Source of the DNA: Bartonella sp. MM73XJBT.G
GTDB lineage: Bacteria; Pseudomonadota; Alphaproteobacteria; Rhizobiales; Rhizobiaceae
Length of the DNA stretch: 64,000 nucleotides
Direction: 5' to 3'
Assembly (NCBI RefSeq): GCF_028618435.1
Contig: NZ_JAQISW010000001.1
Span: 186,001 to 250,000 of the forward strand
Program-made: the position numbers and the translations under genes
Shown here: piece by piece, positions 29,365 to 38,627 of the stretch
Layout of the letters: every line of letters starts with the position of its first letter
Numbering within the stretch: the stretch's first letter is position 1
The notes under the pieces: generated by a model
Seen by the model: only the letters and a program-made list of their open reading frames with translations
Told to the model about the DNA's origin: nothing
Databases searched by the model: none

Positions 29365-32286
29365 ATGACAGTACGGGAAGCAATGTTGATATTGCTTATT
29401 TTGCTTCCCTTTTGTGGAAGTACTGTTATTGGTTTTTTTCGTTCGACAGCAAAAAATAATGAAGCGTGGTTTGCTGGGGGCATTGCTCTTTTTAGCCTTC
29501 TTTTTACTATCATGCTTTATCCAGCAATTCGCGGCAATCACATTATCCGTTTAAATATTCATTGGCTTCCAGAATGGGGGGGTGATTTTATCCTCCGAAT
29601 GGATGGTTTATCGTGGCTTTTTTGCTTGCTCATTACAGGAATTGGGTTGCTTGTCGTTGTTTATGCCCGTTATTATATGGATCCTGCGGATTCTGTACCA
29701 CGGTTTTTTTCTTTTTTTCTAGCCTTTATGGGCTCAATGACAGGGATTGTTTTATCAGGTAATCTCATCTTTTTGGTTGTTTTCTGGGAACTTACTAGTA
29801 TTTTTTCTTTTTTGTTGATTGGTTATTGGTATCATAATGCCAGTGCGCGTGAAGGGGCGCGTATGGCTTTAACGATTACAGGTTTTGGTGGTTTTGCCCT
29901 TTTTATTGGGGTTTTATTGATTGGGTATATTGTTGGTAGTTTTGATTTGGATAAAATTTTACAGTCTGGCGATGTAATCCGATCAAGTTCGCTTTATATC
30001 CCTACCCTTATTTGTATTTTATTGGGTGGATTAACAAAAAGCGCACAGTTTCCTTTTCATTTTTGGTTACCTAATGCGATGGCAGCTCCAACACCCGTAT
30101 CGGCTTATTTGCATTCGGCAACGATGGTAAAAGCAGGGTTGTTTTTGTTAGTTCGTTTATGGCCCGTGCTTTCTGGGACAGAAACTTGGTTTTGGATAGT
30201 TGGCTTTTCAGGACTTTCAACATTGTTGCTTGGCGCTTATTTTTCTATGTTTCAGCAAGATTTAAAGGGACTGCTTGCTTACTCAACGATTAGTCATCTT
30301 GGATTGATTACCACGCTTTTAAGTCTTGGGAGTCCCCTTGCGTGTGTTGCAGCAATCTTTCATATGGCCAATCATGCTACTTTTAAAGCGTCTCTATTTA
30401 TGGCTGCCGGCATTATTGATCACGAAACGGGAACACGTGATATGCGCAAGTTAACAGGTCTTTATCGCTCTATGCCGATTACAGCAACACTTGCTTTAGT
30501 AGCAAGTGCGGCAATGGCTGGTGTTCCTTTGCTCAATGGTTTTTTATCAAAAGAAATGTTTTTTGCTGAAGCTGTTGAAACGCACATGGAATCATGGCTT
30601 GACTGGATTTCTCCCTATGTAGCAACACTTGCTAGCCTATTTAGCGTAACCTATTCTATACGTTTTATTCATGGGGTCTTTTGGGGACCAAAATCGGACG
30701 AATTACCTAAAATACCGCATGAACCACCGCATTTTATGCGTTTACCCATGGAACTTTTGGTGTTTATTTGTTTGGCTGTTGGTATTTTTCCTAATTTTAC
30801 AATCGGGCCTATTTTAGATAATGCTGTTGTATCTGTTTTAGGACCGATGACGATCTCTTATAGCTTGGCTGTTTGGCATGGGTTTAATACACCATTAATG
30901 ATGAGCTTGGTGGCTTTATTAGGGGGAGGCTTGCTCTATGTTGTCGGGCGGCGTTATTTTTTATCTTGTGATGATGGTGCTCCCTTTTTTCGTCATTTGA
31001 AAGGACCGCGTATTTTTGAACGCATTCTTGTGATTATTTCTTGGAAATGGGCACGTGCGGTGGAAGCTCTTTTGTCAACACGTCGTTTGCAAATCCAGTT
31101 GCACTGGATTTTTACTGTATGTTTTATTTTTGTTGGTCTTTTGCTTTGGCATGATGGTTTAATCGCACTAGGAGGGCTGCCGCTTTTTCCACTTGATATT
31201 CCTTTTCTTGTTATTTGGCTGGTCGGTGGATTGTGCGCGATTTTAGTCGCTTGGCAAGCAAAGTTTCATCGTCTTGCATCCCTCATGCTTTTGGGGGGAG
31301 CAGGGTTAATGACATGTGCAACCTTTTTATGGCTTTCTGCGCCCGATTTGGCTATAACGCAATTGGTTGTTGAAGTGGTGACAGTTGTTTTATTATTGCT
31401 TGGTTTGCGTTGGTTGCCTAAGCGTGTGTATAATTCTTCTCCAACATCTGTTCATTTTTGGGTACGTTTACGTCGCGCCCGTGATTTCATCTTAGCAATT
31501 ATAGGAGGTGCTGGTGTTGCATGGCTCTCTTTTGCGATGATGACACGTCCTCAAGGGACAACGGTTTCTAATTTTTTTCTGAAAAATGCTTATTCTGGTG
31601 CAGGTGGTCGCAATGTTGTGAATGTATTGTTAGTGGATTTTCGTGGTTTTGATACGATGGGAGAGGTTGTGGTTTTGGGGGGTGTTTCTTTAACTGTCTT
31701 TGCTCTTTTGCGTCGATTCCGTCCTGCTCCTGAAAGTATTGAGCCGCCGTTTCAACAACGTGTTCAGGAAGCTTTTGATAAAGCACAACCGGATCGAAAC
31801 GTGGGGGATACAATCTTAAACTATCTCGCTATTCCTTCTGTTATTATGGGGTGGCTCTTTTCCGTTATTATTGCTTTTTCTTTTTATCTATTTGTGCGAG
31901 GACATGATCTTCCTGGAGGGGGATTTGTAGGAGGGGTAACTTTAGCGATAGGCTTTATTTTGCAGTATCTTGCGCGGGATATTCGTTGGGTAGAAAATCA
32001 TTTAAGAGTTTTGCCTTTACGCTGGATGGGCTTTGGCTTATTGCTATCGGTTGTCACGGGAGCAGGGGCTTTGTTTGTTGGGTACCCTTTTTTAACATCA
32101 TTTTTCCAATATATTCATATGCCATTGATTGGAAAGATTCCTATAGCATCTGCTTTTTTGTTTGATTTTGGTGTGTTTTCTCTTGTGTTGGGAGCAACAA
32201 TTCTCATTTTAATTGCCCTTGCACATCAATCCATTCGTAGTTACCGAATCGGTAAAAAACCTACTTTAAAAGAGAAGGAAAATTAA
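29365..32286 (+). CDS. phaA: monovalent cation/proton antiporter subunit A (A/B fusion)
   Basis: Largest subunit of the Pha/Mrp K+ or Na+/H+ antiporter, related to NuoL. The 973-residue protein has many membrane segments. The NuoL-like core has FWELTSIFSFLLIGYWYH, KSAQFPFHFWLPNAMAAPTPVSAYLHSATMVKAG (shown as two motifs around the central HFWLPNAM), and HATFKASLFMAAG. The C-terminal third is the MrpB-like domain fused as in rhizobial PhaA. First of six overlapping genes. Confidence 0.93.
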   Translation: MTVREAMLILLILLPFCGSTVIGFFRSTAKNNEAWFAGGIALFSLLFTIMLYPAIRGNHIIRLNIHWLPEWGGDFILRMDGLSWLFCLLITGIGLLVVVYARYYMDPADSVPRFFSFFLAFMGSMTGIVLSGNLIFLVVFWELTSIFSFLLIGYWYHNASAREGARMALTITGFGGFALFIGVLLIGYIVGSFDLDKILQSGDVIRSSSLYIPTLICILLGGLTKSAQFPFHFWLPNAMAAPTPVSAYLHSATMVKAGLFLLVRLWPVLSGTETWFWIVGFSGLSTLLLGAYFSMFQQDLKGLLAYSTISHLGLITTLLSLGSPLACVAAIFHMANHATFKASLFMAAGIIDHETGTRDMRKLTGLYRSMPITATLALVASAAMAGVPLLNGFLSKEMFFAEAVETHMESWLDWISPYVATLASLFSVTYSIRFIHGVFWGPKSDELPKIPHEPPHFMRLPMELLVFICLAVGIFPNFTIGPILDNAVVSVLGPMTISYSLAVWHGFNTPLMMSLVALLGGGLLYVVGRRYFLSCDDGAPFFRHLKGPRIFERILVIISWKWARAVEALLSTRRLQIQLHWIFTVCFIFVGLLLWHDGLIALGGLPLFPLDIPFLVIWLVGGLCAILVAWQAKFHRLASLMLLGGAGLMTCATFLWLSAPDLAITQLVVEVVTVVLLLLGLRWLPKRVYNSSPTSVHFWVRLRRARDFILAIIGGAGVAWLSFAMMTRPQGTTVSNFFLKNAYSGAGGRNVVNVLLVDFRGFDTMGEVVVLGGVSLTVFALLRRFRPAPESIEPPFQQRVQEAFDKAQPDRNVGDTILNYLAIPSVIMGWLFSVIIAFSFYLFVRGHDLPGGGFVGGVTLAIGFILQYLARDIRWVENHLRVLPLRWMGFGLLLSVVTGAGALFVGYPFLTSFFQYIHMPLIGKIPIASAFLFDFGVFSLVLGATILILIALAHQSIRSYRIGKKPTLKEKEN

Positions 32287-32627
32287 TGGAAATTATTCTT
32301 TCTTTGGCCATTGGCGTTCTTGTTGGATCTGGAATTTGGCTCATTTTGCGCCCCCGAACTTTTCAAGTCATTCTTGGTTTATCCTTGATATCCTATGGTG
32401 TTAATCTTTTCATCTTTGCAATGAGTAGACCACGCAGTAATGCAGCGCCAATTGTTGATCCTACGATGGCTATCAATCCGGCGAATTATGTTGATCCTCT
32501 TCCACAGGCTTTGGTTTTAACTTCAATTGTGATCGGTTTTGCAACAACAGCCCTCTTTTTGGTTATCTTGTTGGTTTCACGCGGTTTAACAGGTTCAGAT
32601 CATGTTGATGGACGTGAGGTACAGTGA
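32286..32627 (+). CDS. phaC: antiporter subunit C
   Basis: NuoK-like small membrane subunit with three hydrophobic segments, 113 residues. The sequence GLSLISYGVNLFIF and the glutamine-containing PLPQALVLTSIVIGFA match the MrpC/PhaC family. Its ATG overlaps the phaA stop by one base, and its stop overlaps the phaD start. Confidence 0.93.
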   Translation: MEIILSLAIGVLVGSGIWLILRPRTFQVILGLSLISYGVNLFIFAMSRPRSNAAPIVDPTMAINPANYVDPLPQALVLTSIVIGFATTALFLVILLVSRGLTGSDHVDGREVQ

Positions 32628-34249
32628 TGGAAGCTTGTGTGCATCACCTTCTTATCATGCCAATTCTTTTGCCGTTAAGTACTGGAGCCCTTCTTCTTTT
32701 CTATGATGAACGTCGTTCAAAACTGAAATCACTCATAAGTATTTTTTCTGCCGCATTGTTGGTTGTTGTTGCTGTTTTATTGGTGATGCGTGCTCTTGAA
32801 GTTGCACCAGCTGTGGATGTTTATCGGCTTGGTAGTTGGCCTTCTCCTTTTGGTATTGTTTTGGTGCTTGATCGCTTAAGTGCTATGATGCTTTTGCTTT
32901 CTAGCTTGTTGATCAGTGCTTCGTTGGTTTTTGCGCGGGCTCATTGGTATAAAGCGGGTTCTCATTTTCAGTCATTGATGCAATTTTTCATGGTTGGAAT
33001 AAACGGCGCTTTTTTAACAGGTGATTTATTTAATTTATTTGTATTTTTTGAAGTGATGTTAACAGCCTCTTATGGGCTTGCGTTGCATGGTTCTGGTCCG
33101 CTACGTGTGCGTGCTGGGTTGCATTATGTCGTGATTAATCTGGTTGCTTCGTTGTTTTTTCTCATTGGTGCGGCACTTATTTATGGAATCGTAGGTACCC
33201 TCAATATGGCTGATTTGGCTGTAAAAATGCAATATATAGCTTCTAGCGATATGACTTTATTTGAAATAGGGGCTGCTCTTTTGGGAATTGCTTTCTTAAT
33301 TAAAGCAGGGGTGTGGCCATTGAATTTTTGGTTGATGCCAACTTATAGTGCAGCAGTAGCACCTGTTGGGGCTTCTTTTGCACTTTTAAGCAAAGTCGGT
33401 ATTTATATTATTTTACGCTTAACATTGTTATGGTTTGGACCAGAAAGTGGACATTTTAACCATTTTGGTCAAACGGTTTTGTTTTACGGTGGGCTTGCTA
33501 CTATGGCTTTTGGTTTTATTGGGGTGTTGGCAAGCCAAATCTTGGTACGTTTGGCAGCTTATAGCATTTTGGTCTCTTCTGGGACATTGTTGAGCGCAAT
33601 CGGGATCGGTAATACAGCACTGATCGCAGGAGCACTCTTTTATATTGTTTCCTCGACTTTAGCACTGGGCGCTTTTTTTCTTTTGGTGGAATTGGTTGAA
33701 CGCTGTCAAGATGTCGCAGCTAATGTTTTGACGGTGACAATGGAAGTTTATGGGGACGATGAAGAAGAGGAAGAAGATGAAGTAGGCACTTATTTACCCG
33801 TAGCTTTGGCAATTCTTGGAGCTTGTTTTGGTTTTTGTGCACTTTTGATTATTGGCCTGCCTCCTTTTTCTGGTTTTGTTTCTAAATTTATGATGTTTGT
33901 GGCACTCTTAAACCATAGTAAAGAAAATATTTCTCCCTCTCTACCTGTTTATTACGATTGGCTTTTTATAACTTTTATCAATCTCTCTGGTTTTGCGGCT
34001 TTTATTGCGATGACACGAACGGGCATTCGAACTTTTTGGATCTCTCTTGAAGGGAGGATTCCACGGGTGCAAGTGATTGAATTTGCCCCCATTGCCGTTC
34101 TACTTGCTTTGTGTTTTCTTATTACAATTGTCGCTGGTCCTGTTAGTCGTTATATGCTTGAAACAGCTAAAACTTTGCATGAACCTCAAAATTATATTGG
34201 CAGCGTTTTAGATGATTTTTCTCTTGAAAATAGGGGAATTTATCAGTGA
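32627..34249 (+). CDS. phaD: antiporter subunit D
   Basis: NuoN/NuoM-like proton-channel subunit with about fourteen membrane segments. Characteristic motifs are FFEVMLTASYGLALHG, FLIKAGVWPLNFWLMPTYSAAVAPVGA and GLPPFSGFVSKF. A run of acidic residues (DDEEEEEDE) lies in a loop near residue 377. The ATG at 32627, with GAGG 7 bases upstream, is preferred over GTG 32624. 540 residues. Confidence 0.93.
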   Translation: MEACVHHLLIMPILLPLSTGALLLFYDERRSKLKSLISIFSAALLVVVAVLLVMRALEVAPAVDVYRLGSWPSPFGIVLVLDRLSAMMLLLSSLLISASLVFARAHWYKAGSHFQSLMQFFMVGINGAFLTGDLFNLFVFFEVMLTASYGLALHGSGPLRVRAGLHYVVINLVASLFFLIGAALIYGIVGTLNMADLAVKMQYIASSDMTLFEIGAALLGIAFLIKAGVWPLNFWLMPTYSAAVAPVGASFALLSKVGIYIILRLTLLWFGPESGHFNHFGQTVLFYGGLATMAFGFIGVLASQILVRLAAYSILVSSGTLLSAIGIGNTALIAGALFYIVSSTLALGAFFLLVELVERCQDVAANVLTVTMEVYGDDEEEEEDEVGTYLPVALAILGACFGFCALLIIGLPPFSGFVSKFMMFVALLNHSKENISPSLPVYYDWLFITFINLSGFAAFIAMTRTGIRTFWISLEGRIPRVQVIEFAPIAVLLALCFLITIVAGPVSRYMLETAKTLHEPQNYIGSVLDDFSLENRGIYQ

Positions 34250-34728
34250 AATACCGTTATTTTTTCTCTTTTTCTAGCTTAGCAATTATTTTTATGTGGC
34301 TGATCTTAAATGGCTTTAGTTTCGGTCAACTGCTTTTAGGCGTTATCATTGCTTTATTTGGGGGCTGGATGATGCGGCTTCTTGAGCCGGAAAAAATAAC
34401 GATTAAAAGTTGGCGTGCCGTTTTTAAGCTGTTTTTTCGTGTGTTTATTGATTCTATTATTTCAAATATTGTTGTGGCTTACTTCGTTTTAACCAAAAGA
34501 TCTCGAACACAGCAGTCTGGTTTTATTGTGGTGCCTATTTCGCTTGAAAGTCGCACAGCTTTAGCTGTTTTGGCATGTATTCTTTCAGCAACTCCAGGGA
34601 CTATTTGGATTGCCTATAATAGAAAGAATAGTGAACTTTTGCTTCATGTCTTAAATTTTGAAAATGGATTTGATTACCAAAAATTGATCAAAAAACGCTA
34701 TGAGCAATTACTTTTGGAGATTTTTTAA
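34246..34728 (+). CDS. phaE: antiporter subunit E
   Basis: Small subunit of the Mrp/Pha complex with two or three N-terminal membrane segments and a soluble C-terminal part, 160 residues. The motif SATPGTIWIAY is typical of MrpE. The GTG start overlaps the phaD stop by 3 bases. Confidence 0.92.
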   Translation: MKYRYFFSFSSLAIIFMWLILNGFSFGQLLLGVIIALFGGWMMRLLEPEKITIKSWRAVFKLFFRVFIDSIISNIVVAYFVLTKRSRTQQSGFIVVPISLESRTALAVLACILSATPGTIWIAYNRKNSELLLHVLNFENGFDYQKLIKKRYEQLLLEIF

Positions 34729-35009
34729 TGAGTATGGTGATCCTTTATTGGGGGCTTTATCTTTCGCAATTTTTTTTAAGTTTGGCAATGATTCTCGCAC
34801 TGTTTCGGCTGATTCGTGGTCCACGAGCGCAAGATCGGATTGTGGGGTTGGATGCTCTTTATATAATCACTATTCTTTTATTTTTGACATTTGATATCCG
34901 TTCAGGCACAACCATTTATTTTGTGGCAGCTCTCATTGTTGGCTTATTGGGCCCTGTATCAAGTATTGCGTTGGCAAAATTCCTCATGCGAGGGGAGATT
35001 ATTGAATGA
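34728..35009 (+). CDS. phaF: antiporter subunit F
   Basis: 93-residue membrane protein with three hydrophobic segments and the MrpF signature RLIRGPRAQDRIVGLDAL. Start overlaps the phaE stop by one base, and its end overlaps phaG by 4 bases. Confidence 0.92.
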   Translation: MSMVILYWGLYLSQFFLSLAMILALFRLIRGPRAQDRIVGLDALYIITILLFLTFDIRSGTTIYFVAALIVGLLGPVSSIALAKFLMRGEIIE

Positions 35010-35416
35010 AGGATGATGTATCGCTTATTGTTGCTGTTGCTGTTACGGTTTTTTTGATCTTAGGATCGGGTCTTACGTTGATTGGAACGATAGGATTGGT
35101 GCGTCTTCCCAGTTTTTATAAGCGTTTACATATGCTTTCACTCAGTACAAGTTGGGGCGCTGGTAGTATTCTTGTTGCGTCGTTTCTTTATTCAATTTTT
35201 GTAGATCATCATTTTGTTTTTCATGAATTTTTGTTGATGATTTTTTTACTTGTAACTATACCGGCCGCTTCTATGTTGATATCGCAAGCAGCGGCTTACC
35301 GACACTATTCAGAAAATAAATTAGAAAAACCGCTGGCTCTTTTATCACGTCAGAGGGAAAAAAAAACCTCTGTTTCCGACGAAATGTCACGTGACACGAG
35401 CCAGAGCGATTTTTAA
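35006..35416 (+). CDS. phaG: antiporter subunit G
   Basis: 136-residue membrane protein with three segments and the MrpG signature LTLIGTIGLVRLPSFYKRLHM. Last gene of the complete six-gene antiporter operon, which supports pH and cation homeostasis. It converges with the minus-strand lysozyme inhibitor genes. Confidence 0.92.
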   Translation: MKDDVSLIVAVAVTVFLILGSGLTLIGTIGLVRLPSFYKRLHMLSLSTSWGAGSILVASFLYSIFVDHHFVFHEFLLMIFLLVTIPAASMLISQAAAYRHYSENKLEKPLALLSRQREKKTSVSDEMSRDTSQSDF

Positions 35417-35433
35417 GACACTATAAGCTTTTT

Positions 35434-35826
35434 TTATTCTGTTTTTTGTTCTTCTACACATTGAATAAGATTTTTTTCTTCTGGATCATTAATGAGATCA
35501 GAAAGTGTGGCTTCGTTTCCTTTTGTCCACCATATATAGGGTCCTCCCATATATTTTGCTCCAGAAGCACTTATGCTGCGGGAAGCGATGATGCGCTTTT
35601 CTTGCCATTTGAAATCAACAAGCGAAATATTACCCGCATTGAGATAGGTTACTTCAACATGCTCTTTACTTGTACCTGTTTCACATTGATAGGTAGTAAC
35701 TTCTGTTGTTGGCTCTGGATCATCTGGCACTTCAATAACTAAAGAGCCTGCAAAAGCATTAAGTGAACCGAATAGCGGTAGGCTTAAAGAAATAAAAAAT
35801 CCCACAATAAAAGCAATTTTTTTCAT
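35434..35826 (-). CDS. MliC-family lysozyme inhibitor, copy 1
   Basis: 130-residue periplasmic or surface protein with a signal peptide ending near AFA. The mature part has the MliC pattern: TTYQCETG, a VEVTYLNAG strand, and SASGAKYMGGPYIWWTKGNEATL, which contains the SASGAKY loop that enters the lysozyme active site in this family. There is no lipobox, so it is probably PliC-like and soluble. It is a tandem paralogue of the next gene and could protect against host C-type lysozyme. Confidence 0.82.
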   Translation of the reverse strand: MKKIAFIVGFFISLSLPLFGSLNAFAGSLVIEVPDDPEPTTEVTTYQCETGTSKEHVEVTYLNAGNISLVDFKWQEKRIIASRSISASGAKYMGGPYIWWTKGNEATLSDLINDPEEKNLIQCVEEQKTE

Positions 35827-35843
35827 GATATTTCCTCAGTTAT

Positions 35844-36227
35844 TTAAAATAATAACAGTGATTCATCCTTACAGAGGATGGGCTTTTTTTCTTCTGGATC
35901 TTGGATAAGATCATAAAGTGTTACTTCTTTATTTTTCTCCCACCAGATATACTGCTCCCCTACATATTTTGCTCCAGAAGCAGCAATAACATTCGCAGCG
36001 ATAATACGATCGCCTTTCCATTTGAAATCAACCAATGAAAAATCGTCAGTGTTGTGATAAGTTGCTTCAACGCGTTCTTTATTTGTACCCATATCACATT
36101 GATAGGTTACGGTTTGTGTTTCTGGATTACCTGACACTTCAATGACTAAAGCTGCAGCTAAGGTGCTGCTAACATTGAAAAATAATAAAGAGGAAAAAAA
36201 TCCTAAAATTTGTAGAGTTTTTTTCAT
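35844..36227 (-). CDS. MliC-family lysozyme inhibitor, copy 2
   Basis: 127-residue paralogue of the gene 17 bases downstream. It has a signal peptide (FFNVSSTLAAA), then TVTYQCDMGTNKERVEATY, AASGAKYVGEQYIWWEKNKEVTL and a C-terminal cysteine region shared with copy 1. The serine of the usual SASGAKY loop is Ala here. The two copies keep the same layout but differ at many positions, which points to an old duplication. It lies between tRNA-Arg and copy 1. Confidence 0.82.
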   Translation of the reverse strand: MKKTLQILGFFSSLLFFNVSSTLAAALVIEVSGNPETQTVTYQCDMGTNKERVEATYHNTDDFSLVDFKWKGDRIIAANVIAASGAKYVGEQYIWWEKNKEVTLYDLIQDPEEKKPILCKDESLLLF

Positions 36228-36266
36228 AATGCTTCCCTATATGAAAAGTAATTTGTCTTAATAAGA

Positions 36267-36571
36267 TGGTGTCTACGGCAGGATTCGAACCTGCGACCCC
36301 AGGATTCATACCACTTCGATTTTCACCGCCAGCGTTAAAAGCTGTTTGTGGTCTGGACTGTCTCTTCACCGTAAAGCTTGCGCCTTTTAGGTGCTGCCCG
36401 TTCAGTCTCTACACCTTCCTCTCATGTTAAGAGAGGCTTGGCTCGGGATTGGCATATAGTTTTGCCCATGAAGCTTTCCCCGAATTTGAGCAGATCCACT
36501 TTGAGGATTTCTCCTCAAGGCGCCCAATTTCTTTAGGAATCCTGTGCTCTATCCTACTGAGCTACGTAGAC
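36267..36571 (-). tRNA. tRNA-Arg(CCU), interrupted by a group I intron
   Basis: Exon 1 (36535-36571) and exon 2 (36267-36306, CCA encoded) join to a complete cloverleaf. Acceptor arm is GTCTACG/CGTAGAC, anticodon stem CAGGA/TCCTG and loop TTCCTAA with anticodon CCT; the T arm is GCAGG TTCGAAT CCTGC. The exons are separated by 228 bases directly 3' of the anticodon, between positions 36 and 37. Agrobacterium is known to carry a self-splicing intron in the same tRNA. Confidence 0.9.
36307..36534 (-). other. group I self-splicing intron in tRNA-Arg(CCU)
   Basis: This 228-base insert in the anticodon loop follows a U and ends with G, as group I introns do. Near its 3' part the RNA strand has the conserved core with GACTGAACGGGCAGC and, later, GAGACAGTCC. 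These correspond to the P7 strands: GACTG pairs with CAGTC. No endonuclease frame is present. Mobility therefore depends on other means, and vertical inheritance in Rhizobiales is plausible. Confidence 0.85.
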
Positions 36572-36631
36572 ATCATCATAACTATTCCTTTAATAGAAGT
36601 ATAAAAACGAATCAATTATATTCAATATGAA

Positions 36632-37765
36632 TTAACGAATTTCTGTTAATTTTTGTTCCAAAAAGGATAAAACTGCATCTGATGGAACATTTTTTGCAAT
36701 AAATGATTGGCCAAGTCCCCGTGTTAAAATAAAGGTCAAATTGTTTTGTGAAACTTTTTTATCTTGAGCAATGAGATTCATCAATGTTTCAGCATCTGGT
36801 AGATCTCCTGGGATATCCTTTAACCGTATAGGTAAACCTACAGCTTTAAGGTGTGTTTCGATACGATGTATGAGTGTGGGGTCACATAGATTCAGTTGTG
36901 CAGAGAATTGATGTGCCAGAATCATTCCAATTGCTACAGCTTCACCGTGAATTAAGCGCTTGGAATCATAAGCGGTTGCTGTTTCAAGCATGTGCCCAAA
37001 GGTATGACCGAGATTTAAGAGTGCGCGCTCCCCTGTTTCGTATTCGTCACGGGCGACTATGGCAGCTTTAAATTGGCATGAGCGGACAATAGCTTCTGTT
37101 CGCATGGGGCCATTGGAGAAAATTTTTTGTCCGTTTTTTTCAAGCCATGCAAAGAATTCAGGTTGGTTAATAAGACCATATTTAACCATTTCTGCATAAC
37201 CTGCGCGAAATTGGCGTGGTGGGAGTGTATCAAGAACAGATGTGTCAGAAATAACGCATTGCGGTTGATAAAAAGCACCAATAAGATTTTTACCATATCG
37301 GCTGTTGATGCCCGTTTTTCCACCAACAGAAGAATCAATTTGTGCAAGAAGCGTTGTGGGCATCTGAATGAAATTCATTCCGCGGCGTATCATACTTGCG
37401 GCAAATCCTGCTAGATCTCCAATCACACCGCCACCAAAAGCAATCACACAGTCACCTCTTTCTAAGCGTGCGGCAAGAATTTGGTCGATAACAGTTTGCA
37501 AGGTTGAAAATGATTTTGATTGTTCTCCTGCTTCTACAATAATAGGGACAGTGTGAATTTTATTTTTTGTTAACTCTGCTTGTAATGGATCCAAATGGAG
37601 AGGTGCAACATTTGTATCTGTAACAATTGCTAAACGCGTTTGATGAAAATCCGTTTTCTGAAGAGAATGCTTAATTTGTAAAGCTGCTTGCGCAATGAGA
37701 TTTGGTCCAATGATGATATTATAACAGCGCTTGTCCAGTTTAACAGTAACGGTTTTGGTTTGCAT
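36632..37765 (-). CDS. aroB: 3-dehydroquinate synthase
   Basis: Converts DAHP to 3-dehydroquinate in the shikimate pathway, using NAD and a metal. The motifs [46 protein letters not shown] and the metal ligand histidines in [12 protein letters not shown] and HGEAVAIGM are intact. 377 residues. It follows aroK by 17 bases. Confidence 0.96.
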   Translation of the reverse strand: MQTKTVTVKLDKRCYNIIIGPNLIAQAALQIKHSLQKTDFHQTRLAIVTDTNVAPLHLDPLQAELTKNKIHTVPIIVEAGEQSKSFSTLQTVIDQILAARLERGDCVIAFGGGVIGDLAGFAASMIRRGMNFIQMPTTLLAQIDSSVGGKTGINSRYGKNLIGAFYQPQCVISDTSVLDTLPPRQFRAGYAEMVKYGLINQPEFFAWLEKNGQKIFSNGPMRTEAIVRSCQFKAAIVARDEYETGERALLNLGHTFGHMLETATAYDSKRLIHGEAVAIGMILAHQFSAQLNLCDPTLIHRIETHLKAVGLPIRLKDIPGDLPDAETLMNLIAQDKKVSQNNLTFILTRGLGQSFIAKNVPSDAVLSFLEQKLTEIR

Positions 37766-37782
37766 GCTTGTTGTTCCTGTGG

Positions 37783-38373
37783 TTATTTTTCTGTATCGAG
37801 ATAGTGATGTATAGATCGTATGACATTTTTTGCTACGGTAAGACAGCTTTCTTTATGTGTGTGAATTGTTAAGTTTGCCTTTGCATAAATAGGATAACGC
37901 TGGTCCATGAGCTTTTGCATGGTTTCTTTAGGGTTTTCTGTTTGGAGAAGGGGCCGCGTTTTGCGCTTCGAGACACGTTGCATGAGGATATCAAGGTCGG
38001 CTTTGAGCCAGATAGATATAGCATTTTGATGAATGGCTTTTCGAATGTTTTGATTTATGTATGCACCGCCACCAGTTGCTAAAATGAGAGGACTTTTTTT
38101 TATAAGATTGAGAATAACACGCTGTTCAAGAGCGCGGAACTCTGATTCACCATAAATTTTAAAGAGTTCGGTGATGGTCATTTTTGAAGCTTTTTCAATT
38201 TCTTGATCAGAATCATAAAAGGGTAAATCAAGTATGGTGGCAACGCGTTTTCCGATGACTGATTTTCCTGCTCCCATAAGACCAACAAACACAAGAGCGC
38301 GTTTATCAAGAGATGATGAGACTTGTCTTTTTATTTGTGAGAGAGGTTGATGTTGGGGTCTATTACTTTTCAT
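37783..38373 (-). CDS. aroK: shikimate kinase
   Basis: Phosphorylates shikimate. The P-loop is [15 protein letters not shown]; the shikimate-binding residues lie in [17 protein letters not shown] and ATGGGAYI, and the lid has [11 protein letters not shown]. 196 residues, with an N-terminal extension of about 25 residues. Forms an operon with aroB and is divergent from xerD. Confidence 0.95.
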   Translation of the reverse strand: MKSNRPQHQPLSQIKRQVSSSLDKRALVFVGLMGAGKSVIGKRVATILDLPFYDSDQEIEKASKMTITELFKIYGESEFRALEQRVILNLIKKSPLILATGGGAYINQNIRKAIHQNAISIWLKADLDILMQRVSKRKTRPLLQTENPKETMQKLMDQRYPIYAKANLTIHTHKESCLTVAKNVIRSIHHYLDTEK

Positions 38374-38468
38374 AGCTTATTTCGGCATTTATCTGTTTTA
38401 AAGTCAATTCCTGTTAATCTTTATAGGATAAAATAAGAGATAGAGTATTTGGGGAAGTTTATTATTTT

Positions 38469-38627
38469 ATGCCAACATTAACCAGACTTTTGATGATTCT
38501 TTTCATTTTGCTTGCTATTCTTTTTAGTATAATGATCATTCTTGTCATTTTTGTTGACCCTGTAACTGTGGATATGTCTGTTGATGTCCCTTTGGATTCA
38601 CTGGCTCTTTCTTTGAGAATGAATTAA
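38469..38627 (+). CDS. small membrane protein upstream of xerD
   Basis: A 52-residue frame from ATG 38469 encodes one long hydrophobic helix (about residues 7-28: LLMILFILLAILFSIMIILV), followed by a short soluble tail. Its TAA stop overlaps the ATG of xerD by one base, so the two are probably translated together. No family is recognised with certainty. Small single-span proteins at this position occur in other Rhizobiales, to my recollection. Confidence 0.55.
   Translation: MPTLTRLLMILFILLAILFSIMIILVIFVDPVTVDMSVDVPLDSLALSLRMN

Noticed and set aside
35390-35400. TCACGTGACAC as a further parS site
   Set aside because: Only the CACGTG core is shared; the outer arms required for ParB do not match.
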